Assembly: GCF_001543895.1 (NCBI RefSeq)
Contig: NZ_JYIJ01000018.1
Location: forward strand, 62,001 to 126,000
From: Carbonactinospora thermoautotrophica
GTDB lineage: Bacteria; Actinomycetota; Actinomycetes; Streptomycetales; Carbonactinosporaceae
Length of the DNA: 64,000 bases
Reading direction: 5' to 3'
Position 1 is the first letter of the stretch; every line of letters starts with the position of its first letter. Of the stretch, positions 16,634 through 25,208 are shown in pieces. The notes beneath the pieces were generated by a model. The model saw only the letters and a list, made by a program, of their open reading frames with translations. It was not told the origin of the DNA and ran no database searches. The position numbers and the translations under genes were made by a program.

Positions 16634-18211
16634 ATGCCGGACGTGGTTGGCGCTTCTCAGAGTATGGGCGAACCAGACGGCTGGTGGGCTGCCCAGGATG
16701 ACACCGCCACGTTCGAGCCCACCCACGGGTCCTGGCCCGAGCCGGGGACGACATCGACGGCCGTGCCCGGGGCCGGCCATTCGTACCCGGGTGCTGCTGG
16801 GTCCGAGACGCGCGCACGCTGGTCCGCTGACGCGGATCTCATGGCGCCCGACGCGCCCCAGGAGGGTTGGGCGCTGGGCGCGCAGCAACCGCCCGCATCC
16901 GCCTGGCCGGACGCGGCCGAGCCCGCGCGGCGAGGATGGTCGGTCGAGGTGGACCCACAGGTGTACCAGCCGGGGCCCGCGTCGCCTGACGAGGCTTTCC
17001 TCGCCGCGCAACCGCGCGGTTGGCCCGGCTCCGACCCGGCCCTGCGGGGGACCGACTCGGAGGCAGGCCTGCCCGAGCAGGGCGTGACCGGCCGGCCGGC
17101 TGGGGAAGACTGGGCTAGGCCCGGGCCGGCTGGACGGCCCGGAGGCTGGCCGGCGCCAGACGCCCAGGGCGGCTCCGGCGAGTGGCCGGCGGACCGGCCC
17201 GCGGAACCGCCCGGCCCCACGCCATGGCTCGCGGCGCCGCCGGGTCTGCCCGAAGCGGGGCTCCCCACGGCTCGGTGGGAGGAGCCGGAGCCGCGGCAGG
17301 GCTACCGGGCCGCGGGTGGCAGCCGGCGCAACCGGCGGCGAGGACCGGCGCGGCGACCTGCTCCGGGGGAGCCGCGCGGGCGGCGCGGGCGGCCGAAGCC
17401 CAAGGGTTTCGTCAAGACCACCCTGGTGCTGGTGGTCGCGCTGGGCACGGTCCTGGGGCTGTACCAGTTCCAGGACCGGGACTCGTCCGGGACGGCCGCG
17501 GTCGTGGACGAGGTCGATCCGGCCGCGCCGTTCGCCGGGTCGCCGGCGGAGAGCTGGGCCGCCGGGCCGGCCGGGATCAGGGTGGCCGAGCCGCGCCAGG
17601 CCGGGTCGTTCTCCGCGCAGCAGGTGCGCACCGCTCTCGACACGGCGAAGAAGCTGCTGGTCGCGGCGAACCTGGACCCGGCGACGCTGCGCGGGGAGTA
17701 CCCGGCCGGGTACGTCAAGCTGCTCAACCCCTTGCAGCGGGCGGAGTTCGAGCAGGCGCTCAAGAACCCCTCCGGCGGCACCAGCCCGACCGCCTGGGTC
17801 ACCCGGTTCAACCCGAGCAAGAGCCGGCTGCACGGCAAGACCGTCAAGGTCCAGGGCGAGATCACCTACCAGGCGATCAAGACCACGCAACTGCGCGTGC
17901 ACGCGGATGTGATGTTCGTGTACCCGGTCCGGACCGGCGTCGGCCAGGGCGCGGTGGTGACCCGGATCGTGGTGCGTCGCATCGTGGACCTGGACTTCTA
18001 CCTGGGACGCGACCTGCCGTTGACCGTGGCGTCGCCGGAGCGGATGTGGTCCAGCTTCGCCGGTGCCGCCTGCCACGGCGCGGACGGGTACATCGAGCCG
18101 GTACTCAGCTCGACGGACCAGGGCGGCGGTGGCGTGGCGGCCCGCGACCCCTACGACCGCAGCGTCCGGTCGGACCAGCAGGAGGGCTGCGGCAGGGTAC
18201 GGGGCACATGA
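16634..18211 (+). CDS. Hypothetical Pro/Gly-rich single-pass membrane protein
   Basis: A protein of about 525 aa with no function I recognise. Residues 1-240 are a low-complexity cytoplasmic arm rich in Pro, Gly, Ala and Trp. A basic stretch (GSRRNRRRGPARRP) precedes one transmembrane helix (TTLVLVVALGTVLGLYQF). The roughly 250-residue extracytoplasmic part looks folded and contains a conserved-looking segment (NPSKSRLHGKTVKVQGEITY) and two late Cys. ATG 16634 has no clear ribosome site; an in-frame upstream ORF start at 16562 is less likely. The position between core genes and nadD suggests an envelope protein conserved in relatives (inference). Confidence 0.7.
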   Translation: MPDVVGASQSMGEPDGWWAAQDDTATFEPTHGSWPEPGTTSTAVPGAGHSYPGAAGSETRARWSADADLMAPDAPQEGWALGAQQPPASAWPDAAEPARRGWSVEVDPQVYQPGPASPDEAFLAAQPRGWPGSDPALRGTDSEAGLPEQGVTGRPAGEDWARPGPAGRPGGWPAPDAQGGSGEWPADRPAEPPGPTPWLAAPPGLPEAGLPTARWEEPEPRQGYRAAGGSRRNRRRGPARRPAPGEPRGRRGRPKPKGFVKTTLVLVVALGTVLGLYQFQDRDSSGTAAVVDEVDPAAPFAGSPAESWAAGPAGIRVAEPRQAGSFSAQQVRTALDTAKKLLVAANLDPATLRGEYPAGYVKLLNPLQRAEFEQALKNPSGGTSPTAWVTRFNPSKSRLHGKTVKVQGEITYQAIKTTQLRVHADVMFVYPVRTGVGQGAVVTRIVVRRIVDLDFYLGRDLPLTVASPERMWSSFAGAACHGADGYIEPVLSSTDQGGGGVAARDPYDRSVRSDQQEGCGRVRGT

Positions 18212-18281
18212 GACCCGGCTTCCGCACCGCCTGGCCCACCGGGGTAGGGTCACTGCTGGCGTCCGAGAAAGGATTGACCAG

Positions 18282-18464
18282 ATGCCGCTGCTGCTCGCCT
18301 GGCCGGCGCACCTGTCGGCGTCGCAGGCCGTGCAGAACACACCTGTGTTCGGCCACTTCCTGAGGTTCCTGGTCGTCGCCTCCGTGATCGCGGTCGGCGT
18401 CGGCGCGTACTTTCTGATCAGCGCGTACCGCGACGACGACGAGAACGGCCCCGGCAGGGAGTGA
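18282..18464 (+). CDS. Small single-pass membrane protein (60 aa)
   Basis: A 60-aa protein starting at ATG 18282, preceded by GAGAAAGGA. It has a single hydrophobic helix (FLRFLVVASVIAVGVGAYFL) followed by a short charged tail (SAYRDDDENGPGRE). Function is unknown. The ribosome site, codon use and neat topology argue that it is real; a longer in-frame reading from 18063 overlaps the preceding gene and is discarded. Confidence 0.65.
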   Translation: MPLLLAWPAHLSASQAVQNTPVFGHFLRFLVVASVIAVGVGAYFLISAYRDDDENGPGRE

Positions 18465-18593
18465 CCTGGGCGACCAGGTGTGACGCGACCAGGTGTGACA
18501 CCGTCCACGCCCCGCCCCGTACCATGCTGCCGTCTGCTGCGGCAGCGCCGCGTTGCGCGGATAGCTGGGATACGAAGGTGAGGGTGTACTGAC

Positions 18594-18737
18594 ATGGAGC
18601 AGGCCGTCTCGATGCTTCAACTGCTCGCCGCCGAGCACGGGGAGCACGCGGTCAACCCGTTCGCGACCGGTATCGGCGCGTTCGCGCTGCTGTTGCTGGC
18701 GCTTTGGATCACGACTCGGTTGAACCGCGACCGCTGA
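18594..18737 (+). CDS. Tiny conserved-type membrane protein (47 aa) before nadD
   Basis: A 47-aa ORF starting at ATG 18594: a short N-terminal helix with LLAAEHGEHAVNP, a hydrophobic helix (FATGIGAFALLLLALWITT), and the ending RLNRDR. From memory, streptomycetes carry a similar tiny protein at this locus, with a comparable AAEHG...NP start and WVTTRFNRDR end. A purine-rich AAGGTGAGG lies 11-12 nt upstream. ATG 18612 is an alternative start. Function is unknown. Confidence 0.68.
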   Translation: MEQAVSMLQLLAAEHGEHAVNPFATGIGAFALLLLALWITTRLNRDR

Positions 18738-18817
18738 TCTTCCGTTACCGTTGCGCCTTGACGCCGGTACCGGTCAGCGGTACCGGCGGAACTACAGGTA
18801 CGTAGGGATTCCCAGTC

Positions 18818-19420
18818 GTGGAGAAACGGCGGACACGCCTCGGGGTCATGGGCGGTACCTTCGACCCCATCCATCACGGTCACCTCGTGGCCGCGAGCGA
18901 GGTCGCGAGCCTGTTCCAGCTCGACGAAGTGGTGTTCGTGCCCACGGGCCAGCCCTGGCAGAAGGGCGACCGCCGGGTGTCGCCGGCTGAGGACCGGTAC
19001 CTGATGACGGTCATCGCGACCGCCTCCAACCCCCGGTTCTCGGTGAGTCGGGTCGACATCGACCGCGACGGCCCCACGTACACCATCGACACCTTGCGGG
19101 ACCTGCGCGCCGAGCGTGGCCCCGACGTGGACCTCTTCTTCATCACCGGAGCCGACGCGCTGGCGCAGATCCTGTCCTGGCACCGGGCGGAGGAACTGTT
19201 CCAGCTGGCGCACTTCATCGGGTGCACACGGCCGGGGCACAAGCTGGAGGACCCGGGCTTCCCCGACGGGGGCGTGAGCCTGGTCGAGGTGCCGGCGCTG
19301 GCCATCTCGTCGACCGACTGTCGGGAGCGGGTCCACGCCGGGGAGCCGATCTGGTACCTGGTACCGGACGGCGTCGTCCAGTACATCTACAAGCGAGGGC
19401 TGTACCGGGACGAGGTGTGA
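18818..19420 (+). CDS. nadD: Nicotinate-nucleotide adenylyltransferase
   Basis: A 200-aa NadD, which adenylates nicotinate mononucleotide in NAD synthesis. The nucleotidyltransferase signature [15 protein letters not shown] is intact, with [21 protein letters not shown] and the C-terminal [16 protein letters not shown] (ISST motif). The start is GTG 18818. The nadD-LytR_C-rsfS-phosphatase order is the common actinobacterial arrangement. Confidence 0.95.
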   Translation: MEKRRTRLGVMGGTFDPIHHGHLVAASEVASLFQLDEVVFVPTGQPWQKGDRRVSPAEDRYLMTVIATASNPRFSVSRVDIDRDGPTYTIDTLRDLRAERGPDVDLFFITGADALAQILSWHRAEELFQLAHFIGCTRPGHKLEDPGFPDGGVSLVEVPALAISSTDCRERVHAGEPIWYLVPDGVVQYIYKRGLYRDEV

Positions 19421-19499
19421 GCGGGCGGCGACGCACTGGTTCAACCGTGTGGTTGAACCGAGTGGTTGAACAGAGCCCCGAACGGAGCGAGGAGAGCGC

Positions 19500-20741
19500 G
19501 TGACGGGTACCGGAACCGGGCGGCACCGCGACGCGTCGAAGACGTACGAGACCGCGCAGTTCTCGTTCGTCGAGGACGAGAACTCCGGCGACGTACTTGA
19601 CTGGCTGGCGTTCGCCGAGACCCGGGCCGAGCGGCGTGAGGAGCGCCGCCGGCGGTTCCGCAACCGGCTCATCGCGTTGGGGGTGCTGCTCGCGGTCTGC
19701 GTCGTCACCTTCGGCGGGTACCTGCTGTGGCGCGCCCGAAGCTCCGGGGAGGAGCAGGACGCCAGGCCCCGGGCCACGTTGCTGCTCCAGATCCGCGACG
19801 CCCAGGGCGGCGCCGCGGCCAGCGCGTTGCTCGTGTACCACCGGGAGGCCCGGCAGGGCTTCGCCCTGTACATCCCGCCGCGCCTGCTGGTGGACGCCCC
19901 CGGCCAGGGGCGACTGCAGTTCCGCGACACCATGTCCGCGATCGGGCCGTCGCTGTCCCGGGACGCGCTGAGCGACATCCTGGGCGTGCCGATCGGCGGG
20001 TCCTGGGTGCTCGACCAGGCCTCCTTCGCGTCCCTGGTCGACCGGTTGGGCGGGGTGGAGGCCGCGGTCGACCAGGGCCGCGGCGAGATGCCCGCCCGAC
20101 GGCTCACCGGCGCGCAGGCGGCCGCGTACGCCACGGACGCGGGGGAGGACCCAGCCCGCCAGAAGGCGCGTTTCCAGCAGGTTCTGGACGGTGTGCTCCG
20201 CGGTCTGCCCGGCACCGCCGACGGGGTGAAGACCCTGATCAACGAGGCCGCTCTCGGCGCCGACGCGACGTTGCCCGTCGACCAGCTCGCCGCCTTCCTG
20301 GTCGGGCTGCGCACGTCGATCGACGAGCAGCGTTTCGCCGTGGAGGCACTGCCCGTACACGCCAGCGGGGCGCTGGACGTGGAGCGGGCCGGGCCGCTGG
20401 TGCACAAGCTGTTCGGCAGCTCGCTGAAGGCGCGCCAGGACTCCGGCCCGCCGCGGGTGGCGGTGCGCAACGGCAGCGGCGACCCCGAGCGCGCCGAAGC
20501 CGCGCGCATCCGGCTGCTCAACGCCGGCTACCGGTACATCGACGCCGGCCAGGTCGAGGGCCAGCGGTTCAAGAAGTCGGTCGTCCAGGTCGGCGACGAC
20601 TCCCCGGGGGCGCGCGAGGAGGCGGTCCAGGTCGCGCTCACCCTCGGGCTGCCGTCCTCGGCCGTCCAGGTGAAGCCCGGCGAGCAGACCGTGGCCAGCA
20701 TCGTCGTCATCCTGGGCAAGGACTTCCGCGGCACCCCCTGA
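19500..20741 (+). CDS. LCP-like membrane protein with LytR_C domain
   Basis: A 413-aa protein of the LytR-CpsA-Psr-related type. An acidic cytoplasmic N-terminus leads to a transmembrane helix (LIALGVLLAVCVVTFGGYLLW) and an extracytoplasmic LCP-like domain (about 90-310). A C-terminal LytR_C domain (about 320-410) includes VAVRNGSGDPERAEAARIRL. The conserved Arg/Asp pattern of active LCP phosphotransferases is weak here, so enzymatic transfer of glycopolymers to peptidoglycan is uncertain. GTG 19500 follows GGAGAG. It sits between nadD and rsfS as in related genomes. Confidence 0.8.
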   Translation: MTGTGTGRHRDASKTYETAQFSFVEDENSGDVLDWLAFAETRAERREERRRRFRNRLIALGVLLAVCVVTFGGYLLWRARSSGEEQDARPRATLLLQIRDAQGGAAASALLVYHREARQGFALYIPPRLLVDAPGQGRLQFRDTMSAIGPSLSRDALSDILGVPIGGSWVLDQASFASLVDRLGGVEAAVDQGRGEMPARRLTGAQAAAYATDAGEDPARQKARFQQVLDGVLRGLPGTADGVKTLINEAALGADATLPVDQLAAFLVGLRTSIDEQRFAVEALPVHASGALDVERAGPLVHKLFGSSLKARQDSGPPRVAVRNGSGDPERAEAARIRLLNAGYRYIDAGQVEGQRFKKSVVQVGDDSPGAREEAVQVALTLGLPSSAVQVKPGEQTVASIVVILGKDFRGTP

Positions 20742-20855
20742 ACCCGGACGATCCTCGAGTGGCTCGCACCCGGTGGGGCATACCCTTGAAAGCGAAGCAT
20801 TGCCCGCGATGCCGTGAGAGGCTGAGGAAGTAGTCCCCGAACAGAGAGCTTGCCT

Positions 20856-21269
20856 GTGACCGCATCCGCCAGATCAGTCGAGCTGGCCAGGGCCGCGGCT
20901 GAGGCCGCAGCCGAGAAGCTCGCCCAGGACATCGTCGCGTTCGACGTCAGCGAGCAGTACGTCATCACCGATGTCTTCGTGCTCGCCTCCGCCGCCAACG
21001 ACCGGCAGGTACGGGCGGTCATCGACGAGATCGAGGACCGGCTCCGGGAGCTCGACGCCAAGCCGGTACGCCGTGAGGGCGAGCGCGAGGGCCGTTGGGT
21101 GCTGCTGGACTACATTGACGTCGTCATCCACATCCAGCAGCACGAAGAGCGGGAGTACTACTCGCTGGAGCGGCTGTGGAAGGACTGCCCGGTCCTCGAG
21201 CTGCCCGAGTCCGTACGGCGGGCGAACGAGCAGGCCCGGGCCCGGTCGGCGAGCGAGGTGGCCAGCTGA
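20856..21269 (+). CDS. rsfS: Ribosomal silencing factor RsfS
   Basis: A 137-aa RsfS (Iojap family), which binds L14 and blocks subunit joining in starvation. Motifs are ITDVFVLASAANDRQV, DEIEDRLRE, GRWVLLDYIDVVIHI and YYSLERLWKDCP. I choose GTG 20856, which matches the usual actinobacterial N-terminus; a TTG two codons upstream is possible. The stop TGA (21267-21269) overlaps the putative CTG start of the phosphatase gene. Confidence 0.93.
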   Translation: MTASARSVELARAAAEAAAEKLAQDIVAFDVSEQYVITDVFVLASAANDRQVRAVIDEIEDRLRELDAKPVRREGEREGRWVLLDYIDVVIHIQQHEEREYYSLERLWKDCPVLELPESVRRANEQARARSASEVAS

Positions 21270-21913
21270 GCGAGCGTCAGCAGGCCCGCCGGATCGTCAT
21301 CTGGCGGCATGGCCGGACCTTGTGGAATCTGGAACGGCGTCACCAGGGCCAAAGCGACGTCCCTCTCGACGAGACCGGGATCGCGCAGGCCGAGCGGGCT
21401 GCCCGCCTGCTGGCCGCGCTGAAGCCTGACGCCATCATCGCCTCCGACCTGCAACGGGCCGCCGACACGGCCGCCGCCCTGGCGCGTGTCACCGGCTTGG
21501 AGGTGAACCTCGACAAGGGCCTGCGCGAGACGTACACCGGCAGCTGGCAGGGCCTGACCATGGCCGAGATCGAGGAGCGGTACCCCGAGGAGGTCGCCGC
21601 CTGGCGGCGCGGCGAGCTGGTGCGGCGCGGCGGCGGGGAGCTGGAGACCGAGGTCGCGGAGCGCGCGGTGGCGGCGATCCAGCGCGGCCTGGCGATGATC
21701 CCGCCCGGCGGCACCCTCGTCGCGGTCTCCCACGGCGGCGCCGCCCGGGTCACCATCGGCGCCCTGCTCGGCCTGGCCCCGTCGATGTGGCGCGTCCTGG
21801 GCGCGCTGTCGAACTGCTGCTGGTCGGTGCTAGGGGAGAGCAGCCACGGCTGGCGGCTCCTGGAGCACAACGCCGGGTCGCTCCCGCAGCCGGTCCTGGG
21901 CGACGACCGGTGA
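21266..21913 (+). CDS. Histidine phosphatase family protein (phosphoglycerate-mutase-like), probable CTG start
   Basis: About 215 aa with the phosphohistidine motif IVIWRHGRTLWN (RHG), the second conserved region LRETYTGSWQGLT and the catalytic VAVSHGGAARV. The substrate is unknown; the family covers cofactor-dependent mutases and small phosphatases. No ATG/GTG/TTG lies in frame between the rsfS body and the RHG motif. The only frame start further up is an ATG at 21176 inside rsfS. CTG 21266 overlaps the rsfS stop as CTGA, with GAGGTGG 6-12 nt upstream. It ends 104 nt before tRNA-Ala. Confidence 0.85.
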   Translation: MSERQQARRIVIWRHGRTLWNLERRHQGQSDVPLDETGIAQAERAARLLAALKPDAIIASDLQRAADTAAALARVTGLEVNLDKGLRETYTGSWQGLTMAEIEERYPEEVAAWRRGELVRRGGGELETEVAERAVAAIQRGLAMIPPGGTLVAVSHGGAARVTIGALLGLAPSMWRVLGALSNCCWSVLGESSHGWRLLEHNAGSLPQPVLGDDR

Positions 21914-21960
21914 CGGCTCGCTGCGCAGACAAGGACCCTGACCTGCGGAAACAGCTGGAT

Positions 21961-21990
21961 TTCAGGATCCGGCCCCGGATTCGCTAAACT
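21961..21990 (+). promoter_or_regulatory. Candidate promoter of tRNA-Ala
   Basis: TTCAGG (21961-21966) and TAAACT (21985-21990) with 18-bp spacing lie 28 nt before the tRNA. The fit is moderate and based on inspection only. Confidence 0.4.
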
Positions 21991-22017
21991 GACTCCGCCA
22001 ACGGGGCGAAGCGACAA

Positions 22018-22090
22018 GGGGCTGTAGCTCAGCTGGTAGAGCACTTGCTCGGCAGGCAAGGGGTCAGGGGTTCAAGTCCCCTCAGCTCCA
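22018..22090 (+). tRNA. tRNA-Ala (anticodon GGC), AICE integration site
   Basis: A 73-nt cloverleaf that folds without mismatches apart from G-U pairs. The acceptor GGGGCTG/CAGCTCC contains the alanine identity pair G3-U70. The D stem is GCTC/GAGC, the anticodon stem CTTGC/GCAAG and the T stem AGGGG/CCCCT with loop TTCAAGT. The anticodon GGC reads GCC/GCU. Position 33 reads C instead of the near-universal U. The CCA end is not encoded. Bases from the anticodon stem onward (22047-22091) form the left attachment site of the AICE, so the 3' half now in use came with the element. Confidence 0.95.
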
Positions 22091-22091
22091 C
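22047..22091 (+). repeat. attL: 45-bp direct repeat overlapping tRNA-Ala
   Basis: These 45 bp are identical to 30553-30597. They start in the anticodon stem of tRNA-Ala and run one base past its end, the usual attachment geometry of tyrosine-integrase AICEs. Confidence 0.93.
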
Positions 22092-22098
22092 CTCGACG

Positions 22099-22132
22099 AA
22101 AAGGCCCGGACCAAGAGCAGTCCGGGCCTTTT
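22099..22132. terminator. Bidirectional terminator between tRNA-Ala and int
   Basis: AAAAGGCCCGGAC (22099-22111) pairs with GTCCGGGCCTTTT (22120-22132) around an 8-nt loop. The A-tract and T-tract allow termination from both sides: tRNA from the left and the int operon from the right. It belongs to the inserted element, so the AICE supplies a terminator to the tRNA it occupies. Confidence 0.85.
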
Positions 22133-22155
22133 GACACCTACGGCTGACACCAACA

Positions 22156-23295
22156 TCAGTCGCCGAGCGCTTCGGCCACCCTCCGCACGGCCTCACGGCG
22201 ACTCGCGGCACTCGCCCGCTGGTAGACCTCCAGCGTCACCGCGGAACGGCTGTGTCCCAGGATCTCCATCGCGGTACGCGGGTCCACGCCCAGCTCCGCC
22301 AGCAGCGACGCGCACGTATGCCGGGCATCGTGCGGGCGGAACTCGCGCAGGCCCAGCTTGGTCCGAATGCGGGTGAACGAGCGGTTGAAGTTGCGCGGCT
22401 CCACCCAGCCGCCCTTGCGCGTGCTGAGCACGAGGGCGCCCGCGTCCCAGGCATCGCCGGCAGCATCGCACCATTCCGCCTGCCGATCGGCCTGCTCCTT
22501 CAGCGCATCACGGACGACCCCGAGCAGCGGCAGAACGCGACGACCGGCCCGGCTCTTCACCGGCCGCCGCTGAAGCCTGCCGTTCACCCGCTGGAGCTGC
22601 CACCGGACGCGGATCTCGCCAGCATCCCAGTCCACGTCATCCCACCCCAGCCCGAGCGCTTCCCCGCGCCGAAGCCCGAGGTAGAAGATCAACACGAAGG
22701 CCGGGTAGAGCATGTCCGAGCGAGCCTCGGCCAGGAACCGCCGCACCGCCGAGGTAGACCACTCGCCCGGCTCCCGAGGAACCGCCTCAGGCACCTCCAC
22801 CAGGCGCGCGACGTTACGGCTCACCAGCTCCTCACGCATCGCCCGCGTCAGCGCCGAGCTGAGCACCGTACGCATCACCTGGACCTTGCGCGCGCTGTGC
22901 CCGGCGGCAGTCTGGGCGTTGAGAAACGCCTGCACCGTCGCCACCCCGAGCCGGCCAAGCGCGTACTTGCCCAGCCCCGGCTTCAGGTACAGCCGGACGA
23001 TCGTCTCATACAGGTCATACGTCGCCGGACGCTTGGACACCCTGACCACGTGCTCAAGCCAGTAGTCCAGATACTCACCGACCTTCCACGACCTGTCCGG
23101 CACCGGGATGCCCTGGCGTTCGTTGCTCAGGAGCTTCACCAGCTCCTCATGCGCCTCCTCCCACGTCCTGCCGTAGACGTACTTGCGCACCCGCTCACCG
23201 GAGGCGGTCGTCACATAGGCCCGGCCCATGTAGCGGCCATCCTTGCGCCGAGTGATCGAACCCGCGCCGTTCGGGTTCCGCTTGCGCTTGGGCAT
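22156..23295 (-). CDS. int: Site-specific tyrosine integrase of the AICE
   Basis: A 379-aa tyrosine recombinase that integrates the element into tRNA-Ala. A Lys/Arg-rich AP2-like arm-binding region (1-60) is followed by a SAM-like core-binding domain (70-170) and a catalytic domain. Active-site residues are visible: R209 in LGLRRGEAL, H322 and R325 in HDARH, H348 in ILGHS and nucleophile Y358. The start ATG overlaps the xis stop (ATGA), so both are made from one message. It sits next to attL as usual. Confidence 0.95.
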   Translation of the reverse strand: MPKRKRNPNGAGSITRRKDGRYMGRAYVTTASGERVRKYVYGRTWEEAHEELVKLLSNERQGIPVPDRSWKVGEYLDYWLEHVVRVSKRPATYDLYETIVRLYLKPGLGKYALGRLGVATVQAFLNAQTAAGHSARKVQVMRTVLSSALTRAMREELVSRNVARLVEVPEAVPREPGEWSTSAVRRFLAEARSDMLYPAFVLIFYLGLRRGEALGLGWDDVDWDAGEIRVRWQLQRVNGRLQRRPVKSRAGRRVLPLLGVVRDALKEQADRQAEWCDAAGDAWDAGALVLSTRKGGWVEPRNFNRSFTRIRTKLGLREFRPHDARHTCASLLAELGVDPRTAMEILGHSRSAVTLEVYQRASAASRREAVRRVAEALGD

Positions 23296-23471
23296 CAGGC
23301 GGCCTCCTCCAACCGAGCCTGAATGAACGCCGCAACGGCAGCCGCGGGAACGAGGCGACGCCGGCCGATGGTGATCGAGGCCAGCTCGCGGGAGCGGATC
23401 AGGTCGTAGACCTTGGCACGGGACAGCCGCAGCGCGGCCATGACCTCGGGCACGGTGAGCAGTTCAGGCAT
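23295..23471 (-). CDS. xis: Excisionase (MerR-like HTH, 58 aa)
   Basis: A 58-aa winged-helix DNA-binding protein of the AlpA/MerR-like excisionase class: LLTVPEVMAALRLSRAKVYD followed by a basic wing (IGRRRLVP). It should bend attL/attR and steer Int toward excision. ATG at 23471 has AAGGAGG 10 nt upstream. The stop overlaps int and the start overlaps the end of the replication gene by 8 bp, giving the typical repSA-xis-int operon. Confidence 0.9.
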   Translation of the reverse strand: MPELLTVPEVMAALRLSRAKVYDLIRSRELASITIGRRRLVPAAAVAAFIQARLEEAA

Positions 23472-24939
23472 GGTCGTTGCCTCCTTCCGGGGTCGATGGG
23501 TCGGGGTCGGGTTGGGGGTCGCCGGCGAGGGCGGCGGCCAGGATCGACTCCCCGGGGGTGAAGCCCTGGCCGGCGAAGCTCCAGTGCGCGACGACGAGGA
23601 TCGACTCCTCGTCGACGGGCAGGCCGAGGCGTTCCCGGGCCTGCCGTTCGCGGTGCTCGACACGGGCGGCACGCAGCGCGCCGAAGGTGGTGGAGTAGCG
23701 GCGGGCCTTGGTGAGGAAGTGGCCGCGGAAGCCGAGCATGTGCGCCCACCGCTTCAGGTGCAGGGCGGCGTACTCCGGCCGGTCGCCCAGCGCCCAGCAG
23801 GTCGCGATCATCCGCAGGGCGTGGTCGGTGACCCCGGGTGGAAGCCGGTCGGGGTCGATGAACTCCAGGACCCGGGCGGTGATCCCGTCGGAGGTACGTT
23901 CGACGGTCTTCACGCGGTGCAGGTGCCGGGCCTGGATGGGCCGGTCCAGGGTGCCGGCGGCTTCGGCGGCCTTGGTGGCGTACTTGGCGATGTAGCCGGC
24001 GATGCGCTCCGGGGTGAGGTCCCCGGCACCCAGCGCGGTGAGGGGGCGGACGTCGAGCTGGTCCCCGAAGCGCAGCACGCGGACCCCGTACAGCGGGGAG
24101 CGGGGGGAGCGCACCTCGACCCGGGCGGCCGCCGCGCGGATCGCCCGCTCCAGGAGTGCGACGGTGGCCCAGGCGGGTGGGGGAACGATCCGGTCGGGGT
24201 CGTCTGGGTGGCGGCCGTCGAGGCGGATCACGGCGTGGAAGTGGACCAGGCCCCGGCGTTGGAACTCCCCGACCTTGGCGTAGGCGAGTCGACACTGCCG
24301 GGTGAACTGGCGCAGGGTGAGCCCGGCGAGCCGGGCGAGTTCGCGGCGCAGGTAGACGGTGAACCGGTGCCACAGCTTGCCGGCGTGGGCGTTCCACAGC
24401 ACCGCGCCCACGTAGTCGTAGGCGTGCGGGTCCAACGGTTGGCCGATCAGCGGATCGTCCGCGGCGTGCCTGCGCCAGCAGGCCGGCCCCGAGCGGGCGG
24501 GGTGGCAGACCTCGACCCGGCCAGCGTGTTCCACCCGGCGGTGCACCGGCCCGAACGACGGGGCGGTGAACGTGGCGAACACCCGCGGGTGCGCCTGGAC
24601 GGCCTCGGGCACCGTCTTGCCGCCCGCGAGGCCGGCCCAGACCAGGTGGAAGGCGTCGCGCCGGTACACCGCCGAGCAGGCCGGGCAGCGGGTCTCGCGC
24701 CGGTTCCCGCAGCGGATCAACAGGTGCCCGTGCGGCTCTGCGTCGGTGGTGTAGGCGTGCAGCACCTCCCCGGTGGTCTGGTCGACCAGCAGCCGGGAGC
24801 CGGTCAGCCGGACCGGTTCCCGGCAGCCGCCCAGGGCGCGGACCTGGCGCTGCCAGCGGTCGAGGTCGGTGGGGGAGTGGCGGGCCAGGTCGGCCAGGAC
24901 CCGGCCCGCCAGCTCAGCCGCGGCGGCCGGTGCGGTCAC
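23464..24939 (-). CDS. repSA: RepSA-type rolling-circle replication initiator
   Basis: A 491-aa initiator like pSAM2 RepSA, which nicks the double-strand origin of the excised circle. A Cys motif (RCPACSAVYRRD) lies near residue 85. The HUH metal motif is HFH at 233-235 (RRGLVHFHAVIRLDG), and the nicking region is YIAKYATK at 316-323. It starts with GTG at 24939, overlapping the stop of the tiny upstream gene. Loss of function is not evident. Confidence 0.9.
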   Translation of the reverse strand: MTAPAAAAELAGRVLADLARHSPTDLDRWQRQVRALGGCREPVRLTGSRLLVDQTTGEVLHAYTTDAEPHGHLLIRCGNRRETRCPACSAVYRRDAFHLVWAGLAGGKTVPEAVQAHPRVFATFTAPSFGPVHRRVEHAGRVEVCHPARSGPACWRRHAADDPLIGQPLDPHAYDYVGAVLWNAHAGKLWHRFTVYLRRELARLAGLTLRQFTRQCRLAYAKVGEFQRRGLVHFHAVIRLDGRHPDDPDRIVPPPAWATVALLERAIRAAAARVEVRSPRSPLYGVRVLRFGDQLDVRPLTALGAGDLTPERIAGYIAKYATKAAEAAGTLDRPIQARHLHRVKTVERTSDGITARVLEFIDPDRLPPGVTDHALRMIATCWALGDRPEYAALHLKRWAHMLGFRGHFLTKARRYSTTFGALRAARVEHRERQARERLGLPVDEESILVVAHWSFAGQGFTPGESILAAALAGDPQPDPDPSTPEGGNDHA

Positions 24940-25100
24940 CGGGCCTCACCACCCCGGCGGGCGTGCCAGGCCTCGGCGCAGGTCTTGTGCACCGGCTTGC
25001 CGCGCGGCGAGATGACCAAGGCGGGCTTGCCGCACAGGACGCACCGGCGGGGGGTGTCGGACACGTCGGCCGTGTGCCGCCAGTCGAGGATTGCGGGCAT
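24936..25100 (-). CDS. Tiny zinc-ribbon-like protein upstream of repSA (54 aa)
   Basis: A 54-aa protein: MPAILDWRHTADVSDTPRR, then CVLCGKPA and a later HKTCAEAWHARR. The Cys/His pattern (CxxC ... H, C) suggests one zinc site. Similar tiny proteins lie just upstream of repSA-like genes in other AICEs (from memory). Its role in replication or transfer is unknown. It overlaps the GTG of the initiator (GTGA), so the two are translationally coupled. Confidence 0.72.
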   Translation of the reverse strand: MPAILDWRHTADVSDTPRRCVLCGKPALVISPRGKPVHKTCAEAWHARRGGEAR

Positions 25101-25208
25101 GATGGGGGCACGACTCCCTTCCGTGTTTCGTGGGTGGTTCGCGGAACTGGGGGTTGGCCCCGGCCCGGCGGCGTTCTTGGCGGGACAGACGCCGGGCCGG
25201 GGGCGTTC

